DNA of 64,000 nucleotides from Gammaproteobacteria bacterium. Its GTDB lineage: Bacteria > Pseudomonadota > Gammaproteobacteria > Pseudomonadales > IMCC2047. The stretch lies in the NCBI GenBank assembly GCA_021773395.1, contig JAJFKB010000003.1:236071-300070 (forward strand). Direction: 5' to 3'. A model generated the notes under the pieces. It saw only the letters and a program-made list of their open reading frames with translations. It was not told where the DNA came from and made no database searches. The translations under genes and the position numbers were made by a program. Of the stretch, positions 19,017 through 29,261 are shown piece after piece. How positions within the stretch are numbered: the stretch's first letter is position 1; each line of letters starts with the position of its first letter.

Positions 19017-19949
19017 CTAGCTGACAGGCGTTAACCAATCCTGATTCATGTTGCGGCGTCCCATCACCTGATCAAAGTACATTGTCTGTAACTTTTCCGT
19101 AATCGGACCACGGTGCCCACTGCCTATTTTTCTACCATCCAAAGACTGTATTGGCAGTACTTCAGCGGCGGTACCGGTAAAAAATGCCTCATCTGCGGTG
19201 TACACTTCATCTCGAGTAATACGGCGTTCCTTAAGTTCCAGTCCTAACTCTGCAATAAAGCGAATAATAGTGTCACGCGTGATACCGTCGAGGCAGGAGG
19301 TTAGCTCTGGTGTGTGCACCTGATTATTACGAATCACAAATACATTCTCGCCACTGCCTTCGGCTACATAGCCCTCAGGGTCAAGTAACAAAGCCTCTTC
19401 GGCACCGCTTTCCAGCGCTTCTCGCAAGGCGAGAATCGAGTTGGTGTAGTTGCCGACGGCCTTGGCTTTGCACATGGTGACATTGACATGATGGCGGGTA
19501 AAGGACGAGGTGCGCACCTTCATGCCGTTTTCCATTAGCTCTGGCGACACGTAGGAGGGCCATTCCCAAGCGGCGACAACCACATGAGTGCGCAACTGAT
19601 CGGCCCGCAGCCCCATGCCTTCTGAGCCCAGGAAGCACAGTGGGCGCAGGTAAGCCGATTCCAGATTGTTTTCCCTTACTACAGTGCGTTGCGCTTCGTT
19701 TAACTGCTCTTTGCTGAACGGCATATCCATATTAAGAATGTGTGCAGAGTTAAACAGGCGATTGGTGTGATCCTGTAATCTGAAAATACTGGTGCCCTGC
19801 TTTGCCTTATAGGCGCGGACACCCTCAAATACCCCGACACCATAATGCAGTGTGTGGGTTAGCACATGGGTTTTGGCTTCTCGCCACTCAACCAGTTCTC
19901 CATCGAACCAAATTAGACCCTCTCGGTCGGCCATTGATGCCGGCGTCAT
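19017..19949 (-). CDS. ilvE: Branched-chain amino acid aminotransferase
   Basis: IlvE is a PLP enzyme that transaminates leucine, isoleucine and valine with 2-oxoglutarate. The 310-residue product is fold-type IV. It has HYGVGVFEGVRAY near the N-terminus, the PLP lysine in CKAKAVGNYTNSILA, EGSGENVFV, and DGITRDTIIRF. Its place between glnE and waaF matches Pseudomonas. It is 61 bp downstream of glnE. A translation product of this class could be confused with D-amino acid aminotransferase, but the length and motifs favour IlvE group I. Confidence 0.96.
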   Translation of the reverse strand: MTPASMADREGLIWFDGELVEWREAKTHVLTHTLHYGVGVFEGVRAYKAKQGTSIFRLQDHTNRLFNSAHILNMDMPFSKEQLNEAQRTVVRENNLESAYLRPLCFLGSEGMGLRADQLRTHVVVAAWEWPSYVSPELMENGMKVRTSSFTRHHVNVTMCKAKAVGNYTNSILALREALESGAEEALLLDPEGYVAEGSGENVFVIRNNQVHTPELTSCLDGITRDTIIRFIAELGLELKERRITRDEVYTADEAFFTGTAAEVLPIQSLDGRKIGSGHRGPITEKLQTMYFDQVMGRRNMNQDWLTPVS

Positions 19950-20010
19950 ACTTTTACTCCTATTAAAAACGGGAAAGAACCCTTAAGGCGGGTACTTATT
20001 AAAATGGCAA

Positions 20011-22971
20011 TCAGCCTGAAACCTGATGCATCATCACTTTGTGCCAGATTTCAACCAACGCTTTTCGGTGGTTATCGAGTTTAAACTGCTTTAGTTCACT
20101 CGTGGATAACCGCGCTGGTTTTTTGTCAAGCGTTAACCGGTGAATGACTGATCTGAAAGACTTGTAAGCTTCTCTCAGCGTTTCGGCATCATCGCTTTGA
20201 AGCAGGTTAAGCTGCTCTAAACTGTCCAGAATTCGTATGTTATCAGTGTATTGTAATAGTTTTGAATGCTTTTGTGACCATGCCAGCACCGCAAATTGCA
20301 CGATAAACTCAATATCAATTATTCCGCCCGGATCATATTTCAGGTCAAACAGGTCACGCTCGGATTCCACAGTACTGTTGGTGCCGTGCGTATTCCTTAT
20401 TTTTTCACGCATTTCAATCACTTGTTGTATCAGCTGGTGCTGCTCGCGCGGTTGTGCCAATATTTGTGCGCGCAATGTTTCGAATTGCTGTTGCAGCGTC
20501 TTTGAACCGCCTATCACACGGGCGCGTGTTAGCGCCTGATGCTCCCAGGTCCACGCTTGCTTTCGCTGATAGCTTTCAAATCCCTGCAGCGAAGTGACTA
20601 GTAGACCGGATGCGCCGGATGGGCGTAATCGCATATCGACTTCATAGAGCTGTCCGGACGCAGTAAAAGTGGTTAGTAAATGGATAATCCGTTGCGCCAG
20701 CCTGGTAAAAAAAACGGAATTTTCAACGGCTTTGTCACCATCTGTTGACATATTAGAGGGTGAATTATCTAAAAACACCAGATCCAGATCGGAACCGTAA
20801 CTGAGCTCCAGACCGCCCAATTTGCCATAGGCGACAATAATAAAATTTGGATCACAGGGTATTCCCGGTGCCATCTGTGGTGTTCCGTATTTTTGCTCCA
20901 GATGAGACCAGGCCAGTTGCAGAACTTGGTTTAGTACCGCTTCGGCAATATAGCTCAGGTAATCGCTTACCTTCATAAGCGGTAAAACCTCACCTACTTC
21001 AGAGGCGGCGACACGCAATACGTGAGCTCTTTTGAAATAGCGCAGGCACTCCATTTGTTGTTCGACATCATCCGGGTGAATTCGCAGTAGCTGCTGCCTT
21101 AACTCATCCTGCAGCTGCTCCGGGTCTGCCGGGTGGTAGAGTTCGCGAACATCTAGCAGTTCGTCCAACAAGATAGGATGCTTTGCCAACTCTTCGGCAA
21201 TCCAGGGGCTGGCCGAGCACAGCTTGATCAGCTGATTTAATGCGGATCTGTTTTCCACCAGTAATACCAGATAAGCGGTGCGTCGCAATACCGCCTCCAC
21301 CAGCAGTAAGATACGCTTTAATGTAATATGTGGCTGCGCTTCCCTGACTATGGCGTTGAGCATGAGCGGCATGAAATCATCCAGTCTCTGAAAGGGAATT
21401 GGCTGTAACGCCTGTACTTTGCGACAGTCATGCAGTTGTTGCAGAGATTCCAAGACAATTTCGACCTCATTAAATCCCTGTGCTTCCAGCAGTTCCAGTG
21501 CCTGAGTGTCCTCAAGTTCCCGTCGCCACAGCGCCTGCCAACTCGTCAGCTCTGAGGGTTTCTGGTCTAAGCCTTCCTCTTCGTTTGGTGCGATCAAATC
21601 ATGGAATTGGGCGTGGACAAATTCCCGGTGCCTGGATAAAGCACCAAAGAAGGCATCCCAGTTCTGGAAGCCAAGGGCAAAAGCTAGCCGTATTTGTGCC
21701 TCTTCATCGCTCGGCAATTTTTGTGTTTGTTCATCGCGTACCGCTTGCAACGCATGTTCTACATCTCTGAGAAAATAGTAGGCCTCAGTTAATCCTGTGC
21801 TGATTTTCCGGGGCAGCAGGCCCAGCTCTGTAGTTATTTGTAAAGTTTCCAGCAAGCTTCTTTGCTGTAACCGATTGTCGCGGCCACCGCGAATCAGCTG
21901 AAATACCTGGGCAATAAATTCAATTTCTCTTATTCCGCCTGAGCCCAGTTTGACATCGTGTTCAAGTCCTCGGCGCTGTTCCTCGCGACGAATCAACTCC
22001 TTCATTGAGCGAAGGGAATCGATTACGCTGAAGTCAATATAACGGCGATAAACAAAGGGTTTTAGCTCCAGCATCAGGCGTTCACCGGCAGCCTGATCGC
22101 CAGCGACGACCCGAGCTTTGATCATGGCATAGCGTTCCCAGTCGCGTCCCTGTGATTGATAATATTCGGACATGGCGTCAAAATTAAGAACCAGTGCGCC
22201 ACTTTGTCCGTAAGGACGCAGACGCATATCGACTCGATAAACAAAGCCATCGGCAGTACGTGTGTCCAATACATGGATCAGACGTTGCCCCAGGCGAGTG
22301 AAAAACTCCTGGTTGTCGAGCGGTCTATTTGCACCCTGGGTTTGACCTTTGCTTTCGTAGGCGAAGATCAGATCAATATCAGAAGACAAATTGAGCTCAT
22401 AAGCACCCAGTTTTCCCATGCCTATGACCACCATTTGTTGCGCAACTTCTGCACCATTCAAATTCGCAATGGGGGTGCCCCATTTTTCACAGGCTTGCTG
22501 ATAAAGCCATTTCAGGGCCCTATCGATACAGGCATCAGCGAGTAGAGATTGATCCCTGGTTGTTTCCAGCATATGACTGTCAGGTTGCCGGTCACGCCAG
22601 ATGATACGAATTTGTTCGCGTTGGCGGAAATGGCGCAGTATCTCGATTAATGAATCTTCGCTCTCAGCGTTACGAATCAGTTCGTCGAGCCGCAGCTTAT
22701 AGTGAGCGTCTGGATAATGACGAACCAGATCACCACTTACGAGTAATTCAATCAGCAATAAGGGGTTACGAACGAACTGATTTGATACGAAATCACTGCC
22801 CGCCCAGCAAAGCAATAACTGCTCCATGAGCGACTGGGAGTTAACCATTTCACAAAAAGTTTCCCGTTGCTGCGGATTCATTGCAGAGATAACTTTTTCC
22901 CATTGATGTTGCAACTGGCTAAGAAGGGGGGGTGGTACTAAAAAATCTATTTTTGGGAATTCAAGCGTCAT
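20011..22971 (-). CDS. glnE: Bifunctional glutamine synthetase adenylyltransferase/deadenylase
   Basis: GlnE adds and removes AMP on glutamine synthetase in response to PII and glutamine. The protein has two nucleotidyltransferase halves, with SSDIDLIFAYE in the N-terminal (deadenylylating) domain and YGSDLDLVFLD in the C-terminal (adenylylating) domain. Each is followed by YRVDMRLRPYG/YEVDMRLRPSG and an all-helical PII-uridylyltransferase-associated region. I start it at the ATG at 22969-22971 (986 residues). The frame could also begin at a TTG three codons earlier, but neither has a strong ribosome site. It is the first gene of the glnE-ilvE-waa run. Confidence 0.96.
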   Translation of the reverse strand: MTLEFPKIDFLVPPPLLSQLQHQWEKVISAMNPQQRETFCEMVNSQSLMEQLLLCWAGSDFVSNQFVRNPLLLIELLVSGDLVRHYPDAHYKLRLDELIRNAESEDSLIEILRHFRQREQIRIIWRDRQPDSHMLETTRDQSLLADACIDRALKWLYQQACEKWGTPIANLNGAEVAQQMVVIGMGKLGAYELNLSSDIDLIFAYESKGQTQGANRPLDNQEFFTRLGQRLIHVLDTRTADGFVYRVDMRLRPYGQSGALVLNFDAMSEYYQSQGRDWERYAMIKARVVAGDQAAGERLMLELKPFVYRRYIDFSVIDSLRSMKELIRREEQRRGLEHDVKLGSGGIREIEFIAQVFQLIRGGRDNRLQQRSLLETLQITTELGLLPRKISTGLTEAYYFLRDVEHALQAVRDEQTQKLPSDEEAQIRLAFALGFQNWDAFFGALSRHREFVHAQFHDLIAPNEEEGLDQKPSELTSWQALWRRELEDTQALELLEAQGFNEVEIVLESLQQLHDCRKVQALQPIPFQRLDDFMPLMLNAIVREAQPHITLKRILLLVEAVLRRTAYLVLLVENRSALNQLIKLCSASPWIAEELAKHPILLDELLDVRELYHPADPEQLQDELRQQLLRIHPDDVEQQMECLRYFKRAHVLRVAASEVGEVLPLMKVSDYLSYIAEAVLNQVLQLAWSHLEQKYGTPQMAPGIPCDPNFIIVAYGKLGGLELSYGSDLDLVFLDNSPSNMSTDGDKAVENSVFFTRLAQRIIHLLTTFTASGQLYEVDMRLRPSGASGLLVTSLQGFESYQRKQAWTWEHQALTRARVIGGSKTLQQQFETLRAQILAQPREQHQLIQQVIEMREKIRNTHGTNSTVESERDLFDLKYDPGGIIDIEFIVQFAVLAWSQKHSKLLQYTDNIRILDSLEQLNLLQSDDAETLREAYKSFRSVIHRLTLDKKPARLSTSELKQFKLDNHRKALVEIWHKVMMHQVSG

Positions 22972-23056
22972 TTGTAGCAACTATGATCAATGGTAAGGTT
23001 GGTATATATGCAATTAAACCAGAAACGGCCCAGCCTGTAATATTTTAGTGGGGATT

Positions 23057-24847
23057 TTAGTCCTGTACTACCGGCGTGACACGCAGAACCTCTTCAACGG
23101 TGGTCTGACCGCTGGCAATTTTTTTGGCGCCACTGAGCCGAAGCGTTTGCATACCTTCCTTGAGCGCCTGTTGCCTTAACTCATTAATGTCACATTGAGG
23201 AGAGATCAACTTTTTAACGTCATTGCTCAATGGCATGACTTCATACAAACCGGAGCGTCCCTTGTAACCCGTATCCCGGCACTCCAGACAACCCACTGGC
23301 TGACAGCTATGGGTAGGGATTTTTGAGCGCCACGGTTTGGTTAGTGCATCCCAGGTATCCTGGTCTATTGTATTTTGTGTTTTGCAGCTTGGGCAAAGAG
23401 TACGTACCAAACGTTGTGCCATTACGCCTAAAACAGTGGCCTTGATCAGATAAGAGGGCACGCCCAATTCCAGCATCCGGGTAATTGCCGATGGTGCGTC
23501 ATTGGTATGCAGCGTAGAAAGCACCAGGTGCCCCGTCAGGGCAGCTTGAATGGCCATTTCCGCTGTTTCCAGATCACGAATTTCGCCTACCATGATGATG
23601 TCTGGATCCTGGCGTAACAACGCCCGCACCCCGTCCGCAAAATTCAAATCGATATTGGACTGCACCTGCATTTGATTAAAGCTGGGCTCCACCATTTCGA
23701 TCGGATCCTCAATGGTACTGACATTCACTTCTGATGTTGCCAGCTGCTTGAGTGTAGAATAGAGAGTGGTAGTTTTACCTGAACCGGTTGGCCCTGTCAC
23801 AAGCACAATGCCATTCGGGCGGCTGGTCATGTCATGCCAGCGTTCATAGTCCTGATCGGCCAAACCCAATTCGTGAAACCCTTTTAGTAATACTTCCGGG
23901 TCAAAAATCCGCATGACCATTTTTTCACCAAAGGCGGTGGGAAGAGTGGAGAGGCGTAGCTCAATCTCTTTACCCTTGGGGCTTTTTGTTTTTAAGCGTC
24001 CATCCTGCGGATGTCGTTTTTCAGCAACATTCATTCGCCCTAATATTTTAAGGCGACTGGTAACCGCCGTCATAACCTGAGCTGGAAGCTGGTAGACCAT
24101 GTGTAATACGCCATCGATACGAAAGCGCACGTTGCCCTGCTCCCGGCGAGGCTCAATATGAATGTCAGATGCGCGCTGGGAAAAAGCGTATTGCAACAGC
24201 CAGTCCACAATATTCACCACATGCTGGTCATTGGCATCCGGCGATTTTAAATTACCCAGCTCCAGCAGCTGCTCGAAATTAGTGACGTTTGAGTTGGCAC
24301 CGGTTTCGCCTACGGCGCTAATGACCGATTTGGCGAGTGCGTAAAACTCAACGGTATAGCGTTGAATATCTCCGGGTGCCGCAACGACACGTTTGATATT
24401 CTTACGCAGCACATGTTTTAGGTCAGCCTCCCACGTACTAACGAAGGGCTCCGCACTGGCAATCACCACCTCGTTTTCTGTAACCTCAACCGCAAGAATT
24501 TTATGCCTTTCGGCAAAGGCGTAGGACATCACCTCGGCAATTTCACGCACTGCGATTTTAAGTGGATCAATATGGTAGTAGGGCTGCTCAGCTTTCTCGG
24601 CCAACCATTGGCAGATGCGATTCTGGTCGAGATGATGGTCAGGGTTTTGCTGGTCGGTTAATTCATGTGCTGCGACCTGCTCGACAGGATGCCTGCTATT
24701 GTGTCCGATTTTGCGCTGGGAGACAAAAATCCGATTTTTATCCTCCTCAAGCAACAGGCCATCGGCAACCAGCTCAAATATCAGGCTGTTAAGCTCGATT
24801 TTCCCCTTGCTGACGGACTGCTCCTTAATCACTTCTGTCGATGACAT
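23057..24847 (-). CDS. GspE/PilB-type secretion ATPase (orphan)
   Basis: The 596-residue product is a type II/IV secretion family ATPase. It has an N-terminal T2SSE_N-like region, a Walker A GPTGSGKTTTLYS near residue 350, an Asp box, a Walker B region around DPDIIMVGEIRD, and two CxxC pairs (LCPSC and CLEC) that bind zinc in this family. It would power pseudopilus or pilus assembly at the inner membrane. No pilin, GspF/PilC or secretin gene is next to it, so it is an orphan here. Pseudomonas has an ATPase of this type in the same neighbourhood. A mobile-element-like repeat ends within 40 bp of its start and may carry or disrupt its promoter. Confidence 0.9.
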   Translation of the reverse strand: MSSTEVIKEQSVSKGKIELNSLIFELVADGLLLEEDKNRIFVSQRKIGHNSRHPVEQVAAHELTDQQNPDHHLDQNRICQWLAEKAEQPYYHIDPLKIAVREIAEVMSYAFAERHKILAVEVTENEVVIASAEPFVSTWEADLKHVLRKNIKRVVAAPGDIQRYTVEFYALAKSVISAVGETGANSNVTNFEQLLELGNLKSPDANDQHVVNIVDWLLQYAFSQRASDIHIEPRREQGNVRFRIDGVLHMVYQLPAQVMTAVTSRLKILGRMNVAEKRHPQDGRLKTKSPKGKEIELRLSTLPTAFGEKMVMRIFDPEVLLKGFHELGLADQDYERWHDMTSRPNGIVLVTGPTGSGKTTTLYSTLKQLATSEVNVSTIEDPIEMVEPSFNQMQVQSNIDLNFADGVRALLRQDPDIIMVGEIRDLETAEMAIQAALTGHLVLSTLHTNDAPSAITRMLELGVPSYLIKATVLGVMAQRLVRTLCPSCKTQNTIDQDTWDALTKPWRSKIPTHSCQPVGCLECRDTGYKGRSGLYEVMPLSNDVKKLISPQCDINELRQQALKEGMQTLRLSGAKKIASGQTTVEEVLRVTPVVQD

Positions 24848-24885
24848 GTTTTCCGGTCACTGTTCCTGTTTTGCATGGTTAGCTT

Positions 24886-25149
24886 GGGAACCTCTAAATA
24901 ACTCATTAATGTCTCTGCGAGAACTGAAAGCTTTAGCTGCAAGGCAGGAACTGCCGCTAATGCTTATTGCCTTAGCAAAGTTTCTAACGCCGCAGATGAA
25001 GCTTTCAGACCTCGCCCTACGGGGCTTACAAAGCATTCGTGGCTCTGCGTTGGCTTTTTTTGCAAGGTCTAGACATTCCTGCACAAAGCCGCCTTGATCT
25101 ACAAATGCTCTGTGAGTCAGAGATATCAAGGAGTTATTCAGAGGTTCCC
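24886..25149. mobile_element. 264-bp MITE-like element with 19-bp inverted ends
   Basis: The left end (24886-24904) and the reverse complement of the right end (25131-25149) share 18 of 19 bases, GGGAACCTCTRAATAACTC. Beyond the ends, TGGTTA appears on both sides in inverted form. A truncated relative of the right half lies at 51933-52027, so this is a dispersed family. It has no transposase-size frame; small frames inside are not gene-like. It lies just upstream of the GspE-like gene. Confidence 0.8.
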
Positions 25150-25326
25150 TAACCACATTATAGCTGCATCTGTGGCATTAACAGCATATATTGACGGTTA
25201 ATGGGAAGCCTTTTGTTGGCTCTGATCGATTGATACTCTTATAATTCCTATTTATCGCACCTTCAAGGATTCTTAGGATCCAGCAGAGGGTGAAATCGCA
25301 TGAGTTAAAAAGGATTAAAAATATAT

Positions 25327-26376
25327 ATGGCTACGCTTCTTCAGGTAGAGGCTATTGAATGTCGTTATCAAACGCAAACTATTGTTAGTCAGCTTTCATT
25401 CAAAGTTGAGCAGGGCGAAATTGCCTGTTTACTTGGCCCGAGTGGCTGTGGCAAAACCACAGTGCTCAGGACGGTTGCCGGTTTTAATCCGATTTATAAT
25501 GGGTCAATCTCGCTGGCGGGCAGCCTGATCTCAACACCCGGTAAGGCGGTGCCACCCGAACGGCGAAATATCGGTATGGTGTTTCAGGATTATGCGCTGT
25601 TTCCACATTTGAGCGTCAAAAAAAATATTACCTTTGGGATTAAAAACACGAGTGGCAGCGAAGGGCAAAAGATCATCGATCACCTGCTGGAGTTGGTGGA
25701 ATTACAGGGCATGGGTAACAGATATCCGCATGAGCTGTCGGGTGGTCAGCAGCAACGTGTCGCGCTGGCACGTGCGCTGGCACCAAAACCGCGATTGCTG
25801 CTGATGGATGAGCCGTTTTCCAATCTGGATACGGAATTGCGTCGTCAATTGGCGATTGAGGTACGGGACATATTAAAAGAAGAGCAAATCTCCGCCATTG
25901 TCGTCACCCACGACCAGGACGAAGCTTTTACCGTGAGTGACAAGATTGGCGTGCTTGCTGAAGGCCGTTTGCAGCAGTGGGACAGCCCTTTTGAGATATA
26001 TCATCACCCCGAAAATCCGGCCGTTGCCAGCTTTGTCGGTGAGGGTAAATTTCTGGCCGGTAAATTGATGAGTGACGGTCGTATTGAAACGGATTTGGGG
26101 GTCGTGCAGGCACCCAACTTGACGGGTCAGATGGGCGATCGTGTTCAGGTTTTTGTGCGCCCCCACGAGCTGGTTCCCGGTATTAATGGCAGCTCGGTCA
26201 ATGCCGAGGTGGTTAAGAGGGAGTTCTTAGGGACCTCAACCCTCTATACCTTGAAGCTGGCCAGTGGCGCACTGGTTGAGTCGTCTTTTATGGCGGATCA
26301 TGACTATCAGGTGGGTGATCAGATTGGCTTGCGCCTGGAAACGGAGAAACTGGTGGCGTTTCGACAGGCGGAGTAG
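25327..26376 (+). CDS. fbpC: Ferric iron ABC transporter, ATP-binding subunit (FbpC/HitC-like)
   Basis: The 349-residue ATPase has Walker A GPSGCGKTT, a Q-loop in GMVFQDYALFPHLSV, the ABC signature LSGGQQQRVALARAL, Walker B LLLMDEPFSNLD and the H-loop VVTHDQDEA. A C-terminal TOBE-type domain starts near residue 245. It matches the iron(III)/FbpC group. The permease and binding protein lie downstream on the opposite strand, with 72 bp between the two converging stops. This gene therefore needs its own promoter; no clear Fur box is seen before it. Substrate assignment depends on the neighbouring FbpA. Confidence 0.9.
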   Translation: MATLLQVEAIECRYQTQTIVSQLSFKVEQGEIACLLGPSGCGKTTVLRTVAGFNPIYNGSISLAGSLISTPGKAVPPERRNIGMVFQDYALFPHLSVKKNITFGIKNTSGSEGQKIIDHLLELVELQGMGNRYPHELSGGQQQRVALARALAPKPRLLLMDEPFSNLDTELRRQLAIEVRDILKEEQISAIVVTHDQDEAFTVSDKIGVLAEGRLQQWDSPFEIYHHPENPAVASFVGEGKFLAGKLMSDGRIETDLGVVQAPNLTGQMGDRVQVFVRPHELVPGINGSSVNAEVVKREFLGTSTLYTLKLASGALVESSFMADHDYQVGDQIGLRLETEKLVAFRQAE

Positions 26377-26448
26377 CAATGTTTTAAGTTCTTTGAATTC
26401 GGTACGTAAATCTTATGGTTATTACTCCAGTGCTTACTTTTTGATAGC

Positions 26449-28131
26449 CTAAACCTTCCTGGATGCCGTAATCGACCGGCTCAATAAAATAACCGGCACC
26501 AAACCCACCAGTACAATCAAAAGCGCCCCTAGTGCTGACTCTTCGATCATTTCATCCGAGGCAAATTGATAGACATAGGTGGCCAGGGTGTCGAAATTAA
26601 AGGGTCTGAGAATCAGTGTGGCGGGAAGCTCCTTCATGCAATCCACAAAAACCACTAAAGTGCCAGTCAGAATGCCGCCGCGAATCAGCGGCAAATGAAC
26701 TTTGAGTAGTGTTTGCAGGCTATTATGCCCCAGTGAGTGAGAGGCCATATCCATGTTTGGAGTGACTTTCGCAAGGCTGGATTCTATTGAGCCGTGGGCG
26801 ACGGTCAGGAAGCGCACTACATAGGCAAAAATGATGGCGGTTACGGTGCCGCTTAACAATAGGCCGGTAGAGATATCAAAATGTTCTCTGAAAAAAGCAT
26901 CGAGTGAGTTGTCGAAGGCCGCAAAGGGGATCATCACACCGATCGCCAATACTGCGCCTGGTAGCGCATAGCCGAGATTAGCGACTCTCACGACGCCCTG
27001 TAACCCTTTACTTGGACTGAGGCGTTTGCTGTATGCGAGTACCAGGCCAATCAGGCAGGCGATCAGTGCCGCACTGAGAGAAAGTACAAAACTGTTGCCG
27101 GCGATGCTAAGAAACTGTTCATTCCAACTGCTGCTGAAATTATCAATGGCGTATGAGCAAAGTACCGCAAAAGGTATGGCAAACCCGGCTATAAAAGTCA
27201 GCAAACAAACTCCTGTCGCGCTCCAGGCGTGCCATCCAGTCAGGCGATAAGCAACCAGTGATTGATAGCGGTCGGCACTGTCGAACTGTTTTTGTTTGGC
27301 TCGGCCTATGCGCTCAAGGGAAATCAGTAGCACGACAAAAATCAGCATCATGCTGGCAATTTGTGCGGCACCACCCAGATTGTTCATATTTAGCCAGGTA
27401 TCGTAAATGCCTGCGCTTAAACTCTTTACGGCAAAATAGTCAACCGTGCCGAAGTCGTTAATGGTTTCCATCGATACCAGAGACAGGCCCACGGCGATTG
27501 CGGGGCGTGCCATGGGTAGGGAAACCCGAATAAAACTCTGTAGCGGGGTGCAGCCCAGGGTGCGACTGGCAGCGCTGATATTGGATGAATGTTCCAGAAA
27601 AGAAGCACGCGCCATCATATAAACGTAAGGATACAGAACCAATGAGAGCATGAGGATTGCACCGCCAATGGTGCGAATGTCGGGAAACCAGTAGTCCTGA
27701 TAGCTGCTCCAGCCAAACAGGGATCGCAGCGCAATCTGCACCGGTCCGGCATATTCCAGCAGATCAGTATACACGTAGGCGATTACGTAGGCGGGTACTG
27801 CGAAGGGTAACAGCAAGGCCCACTCAAAAAAGCGTCTGCCGGGGAACTCACACATGGTGATCAGCCAGGCAGTGCTCACGCCGATCAGAACGGAAAGCGC
27901 CCCAACTCCGAGCATCAGCGTCAGTGTTGTCCAGATGTAGGTAGGTAGAACGGTTGCCGCCAAGTGTGCCCAGATATTCTCACTGGGGAAAAGTGCCAGG
28001 TAAAAGACTGACGCAACGGGCAGCGTAACTAAAAAGGCAATGATGAGTGCGCCGCTGAGCCAGCGGCTGTGCGAGCCGGTTTTTCTTAATAGTGCATTTT
28101 CAGCGGAAATTGCGCTGATACTTGAATTCAT
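26449..28131 (-). CDS. fbpB: Ferric iron ABC transporter, fused permease (FbpB/HitB-like)
   Basis: The 560-residue membrane protein has two BPD_transp_1 permease units in one chain, roughly residues 60-270 and 345-550, each with a membrane-span cluster and an EAA-like coupling loop (for example AASRTLGCTPLQSFIRVSLPMARPA). This two-in-one layout is standard for ferric iron transporters of the FbpB/SfuB group. It starts 63 bp after the binding protein on the same strand and is probably co-transcribed with it under the Fur-like site. The ATPase partner is the convergent gene ending at 26376. Confidence 0.92.
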   Translation of the reverse strand: MNSSISAISAENALLRKTGSHSRWLSGALIIAFLVTLPVASVFYLALFPSENIWAHLAATVLPTYIWTTLTLMLGVGALSVLIGVSTAWLITMCEFPGRRFFEWALLLPFAVPAYVIAYVYTDLLEYAGPVQIALRSLFGWSSYQDYWFPDIRTIGGAILMLSLVLYPYVYMMARASFLEHSSNISAASRTLGCTPLQSFIRVSLPMARPAIAVGLSLVSMETINDFGTVDYFAVKSLSAGIYDTWLNMNNLGGAAQIASMMLIFVVLLISLERIGRAKQKQFDSADRYQSLVAYRLTGWHAWSATGVCLLTFIAGFAIPFAVLCSYAIDNFSSSWNEQFLSIAGNSFVLSLSAALIACLIGLVLAYSKRLSPSKGLQGVVRVANLGYALPGAVLAIGVMIPFAAFDNSLDAFFREHFDISTGLLLSGTVTAIIFAYVVRFLTVAHGSIESSLAKVTPNMDMASHSLGHNSLQTLLKVHLPLIRGGILTGTLVVFVDCMKELPATLILRPFNFDTLATYVYQFASDEMIEESALGALLIVLVGLVPVILLSRSITASRKV

Positions 28132-28194
28132 GGAAGTTATATTTTCCCGCGCTGTCTAAACACAAACGGTGGCCAAGAGTCATTGCGGCTATTA

Positions 28195-29232
28195 TCAGTT
28201 ATCAAAACCCACCTTATCAACCAGTTTAGAGGCTTGGCTGCGGTTGGCCGCGATGGTGGCGAGACTCAGCTCATCGGCTTTGAAATTTCCCATGTATTGT
28301 TGAATCAGTGAAGATTTAGGTGTGCCGGGTCGCACCGGGAACTCAAAATTCTCCTGGGCATACATGTACTGAGCCAGCGGGCCGCTGAGAAACTCCATCA
28401 ATTTGATCGCATTGCCTTTGTTTTTGGCGTGTTTGGTGAGCGCAATACCGCTAATGTTCATGTGCGCGCCACGGTCAGACTGGTTGGGAAAAAGCAGGTT
28501 GACGGACTTGGCCCACTCGATCTGCTCTGGTTTTTCTGCGTTGGTAATCATGTTGCCAAAATAATAGCTATTGCCCAGTGCAATATCGCAGACTCCCTCT
28601 TTGATGGCTTTAACCTGTGCGCGATCATTGCCTTGAGGCTTTCTGGCCAGATTTGCTTTCACTCCGCGCAACCACTGCTCTGTCTCTGCCTCACCGTGAA
28701 TGGCAATCATGCTGCCAATCAGTGACAGGTTGTAGCTGTGTTTTCCGCTGCGCGTGCATATCTTGCCCTTCCATTTGGGGTCGACCAGATCTTCGTAGCG
28801 CAATATATCACCCTGTTTTACGCGGTCCTTTGCCAGGTAAATAATGCGTGAGCGGGTGGTTAGACCAAACCAGTGACCATTAGGGTCGCGGAATTGGGTG
28901 GGTATATTTCCCCCCAAAATCGGGCTGTCAACCGCCTGAGTTAAGCCTTTGTTGACCATGTCGTAGAGTGGCCCGATATCAGGCGTCAGAAATAAATCTG
29001 CATGGGTATTGCGCCCTTCATTGGCAATTCTCTCAATAAGCCCTTGTTTCGCAAAAATCACATTGGCTTTAATGCCCGTTTCCTGGGAAAACGCATCTAA
29101 CATGGGTTTAATCAAAAACGCTTGTCGTGCGGAGTAAATATTAACTTCCTGGGCGGCATAAGCAGGAATTGCGGAAATAATCGATATAAAAGTTATAATG
29201 CAAAGCCGTTTTATTCCATGAAAGCTGACCAT
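28195..29232 (-). CDS. fbpA: Ferric iron periplasmic binding protein (FbpA/FutA-like)
   Basis: The 345-residue protein has a signal peptide ending at AYA (about residue 26) and then EVNIYSARQ, the start of the mature ferric-binding fold. Iron ligands are expected among conserved tyrosines, such as those in LGNSYYFGNM, which is the paired-tyrosine motif of FbpA-type proteins. It delivers Fe3+ to the permease encoded 63 bp downstream. The upstream palindrome at 29262-29284, 30 bp from the start codon, looks like a Fur box. Iron repression is therefore likely. Confidence 0.93.
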   Translation of the reverse strand: MVSFHGIKRLCIITFISIISAIPAYAAQEVNIYSARQAFLIKPMLDAFSQETGIKANVIFAKQGLIERIANEGRNTHADLFLTPDIGPLYDMVNKGLTQAVDSPILGGNIPTQFRDPNGHWFGLTTRSRIIYLAKDRVKQGDILRYEDLVDPKWKGKICTRSGKHSYNLSLIGSMIAIHGEAETEQWLRGVKANLARKPQGNDRAQVKAIKEGVCDIALGNSYYFGNMITNAEKPEQIEWAKSVNLLFPNQSDRGAHMNISGIALTKHAKNKGNAIKLMEFLSGPLAQYMYAQENFEFPVRPGTPKSSLIQQYMGNFKADELSLATIAANRSQASKLVDKVGFDN

Positions 29233-29261
29233 ATCTGGTAATCCTCTAGCTGCAAGTCTGG

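Noticed and set aside
24857-25156. 99-residue minus-strand frame in the MITE-like element
   Set aside because: It runs through both inverted ends and shows no known fold; it is probably not a protein.
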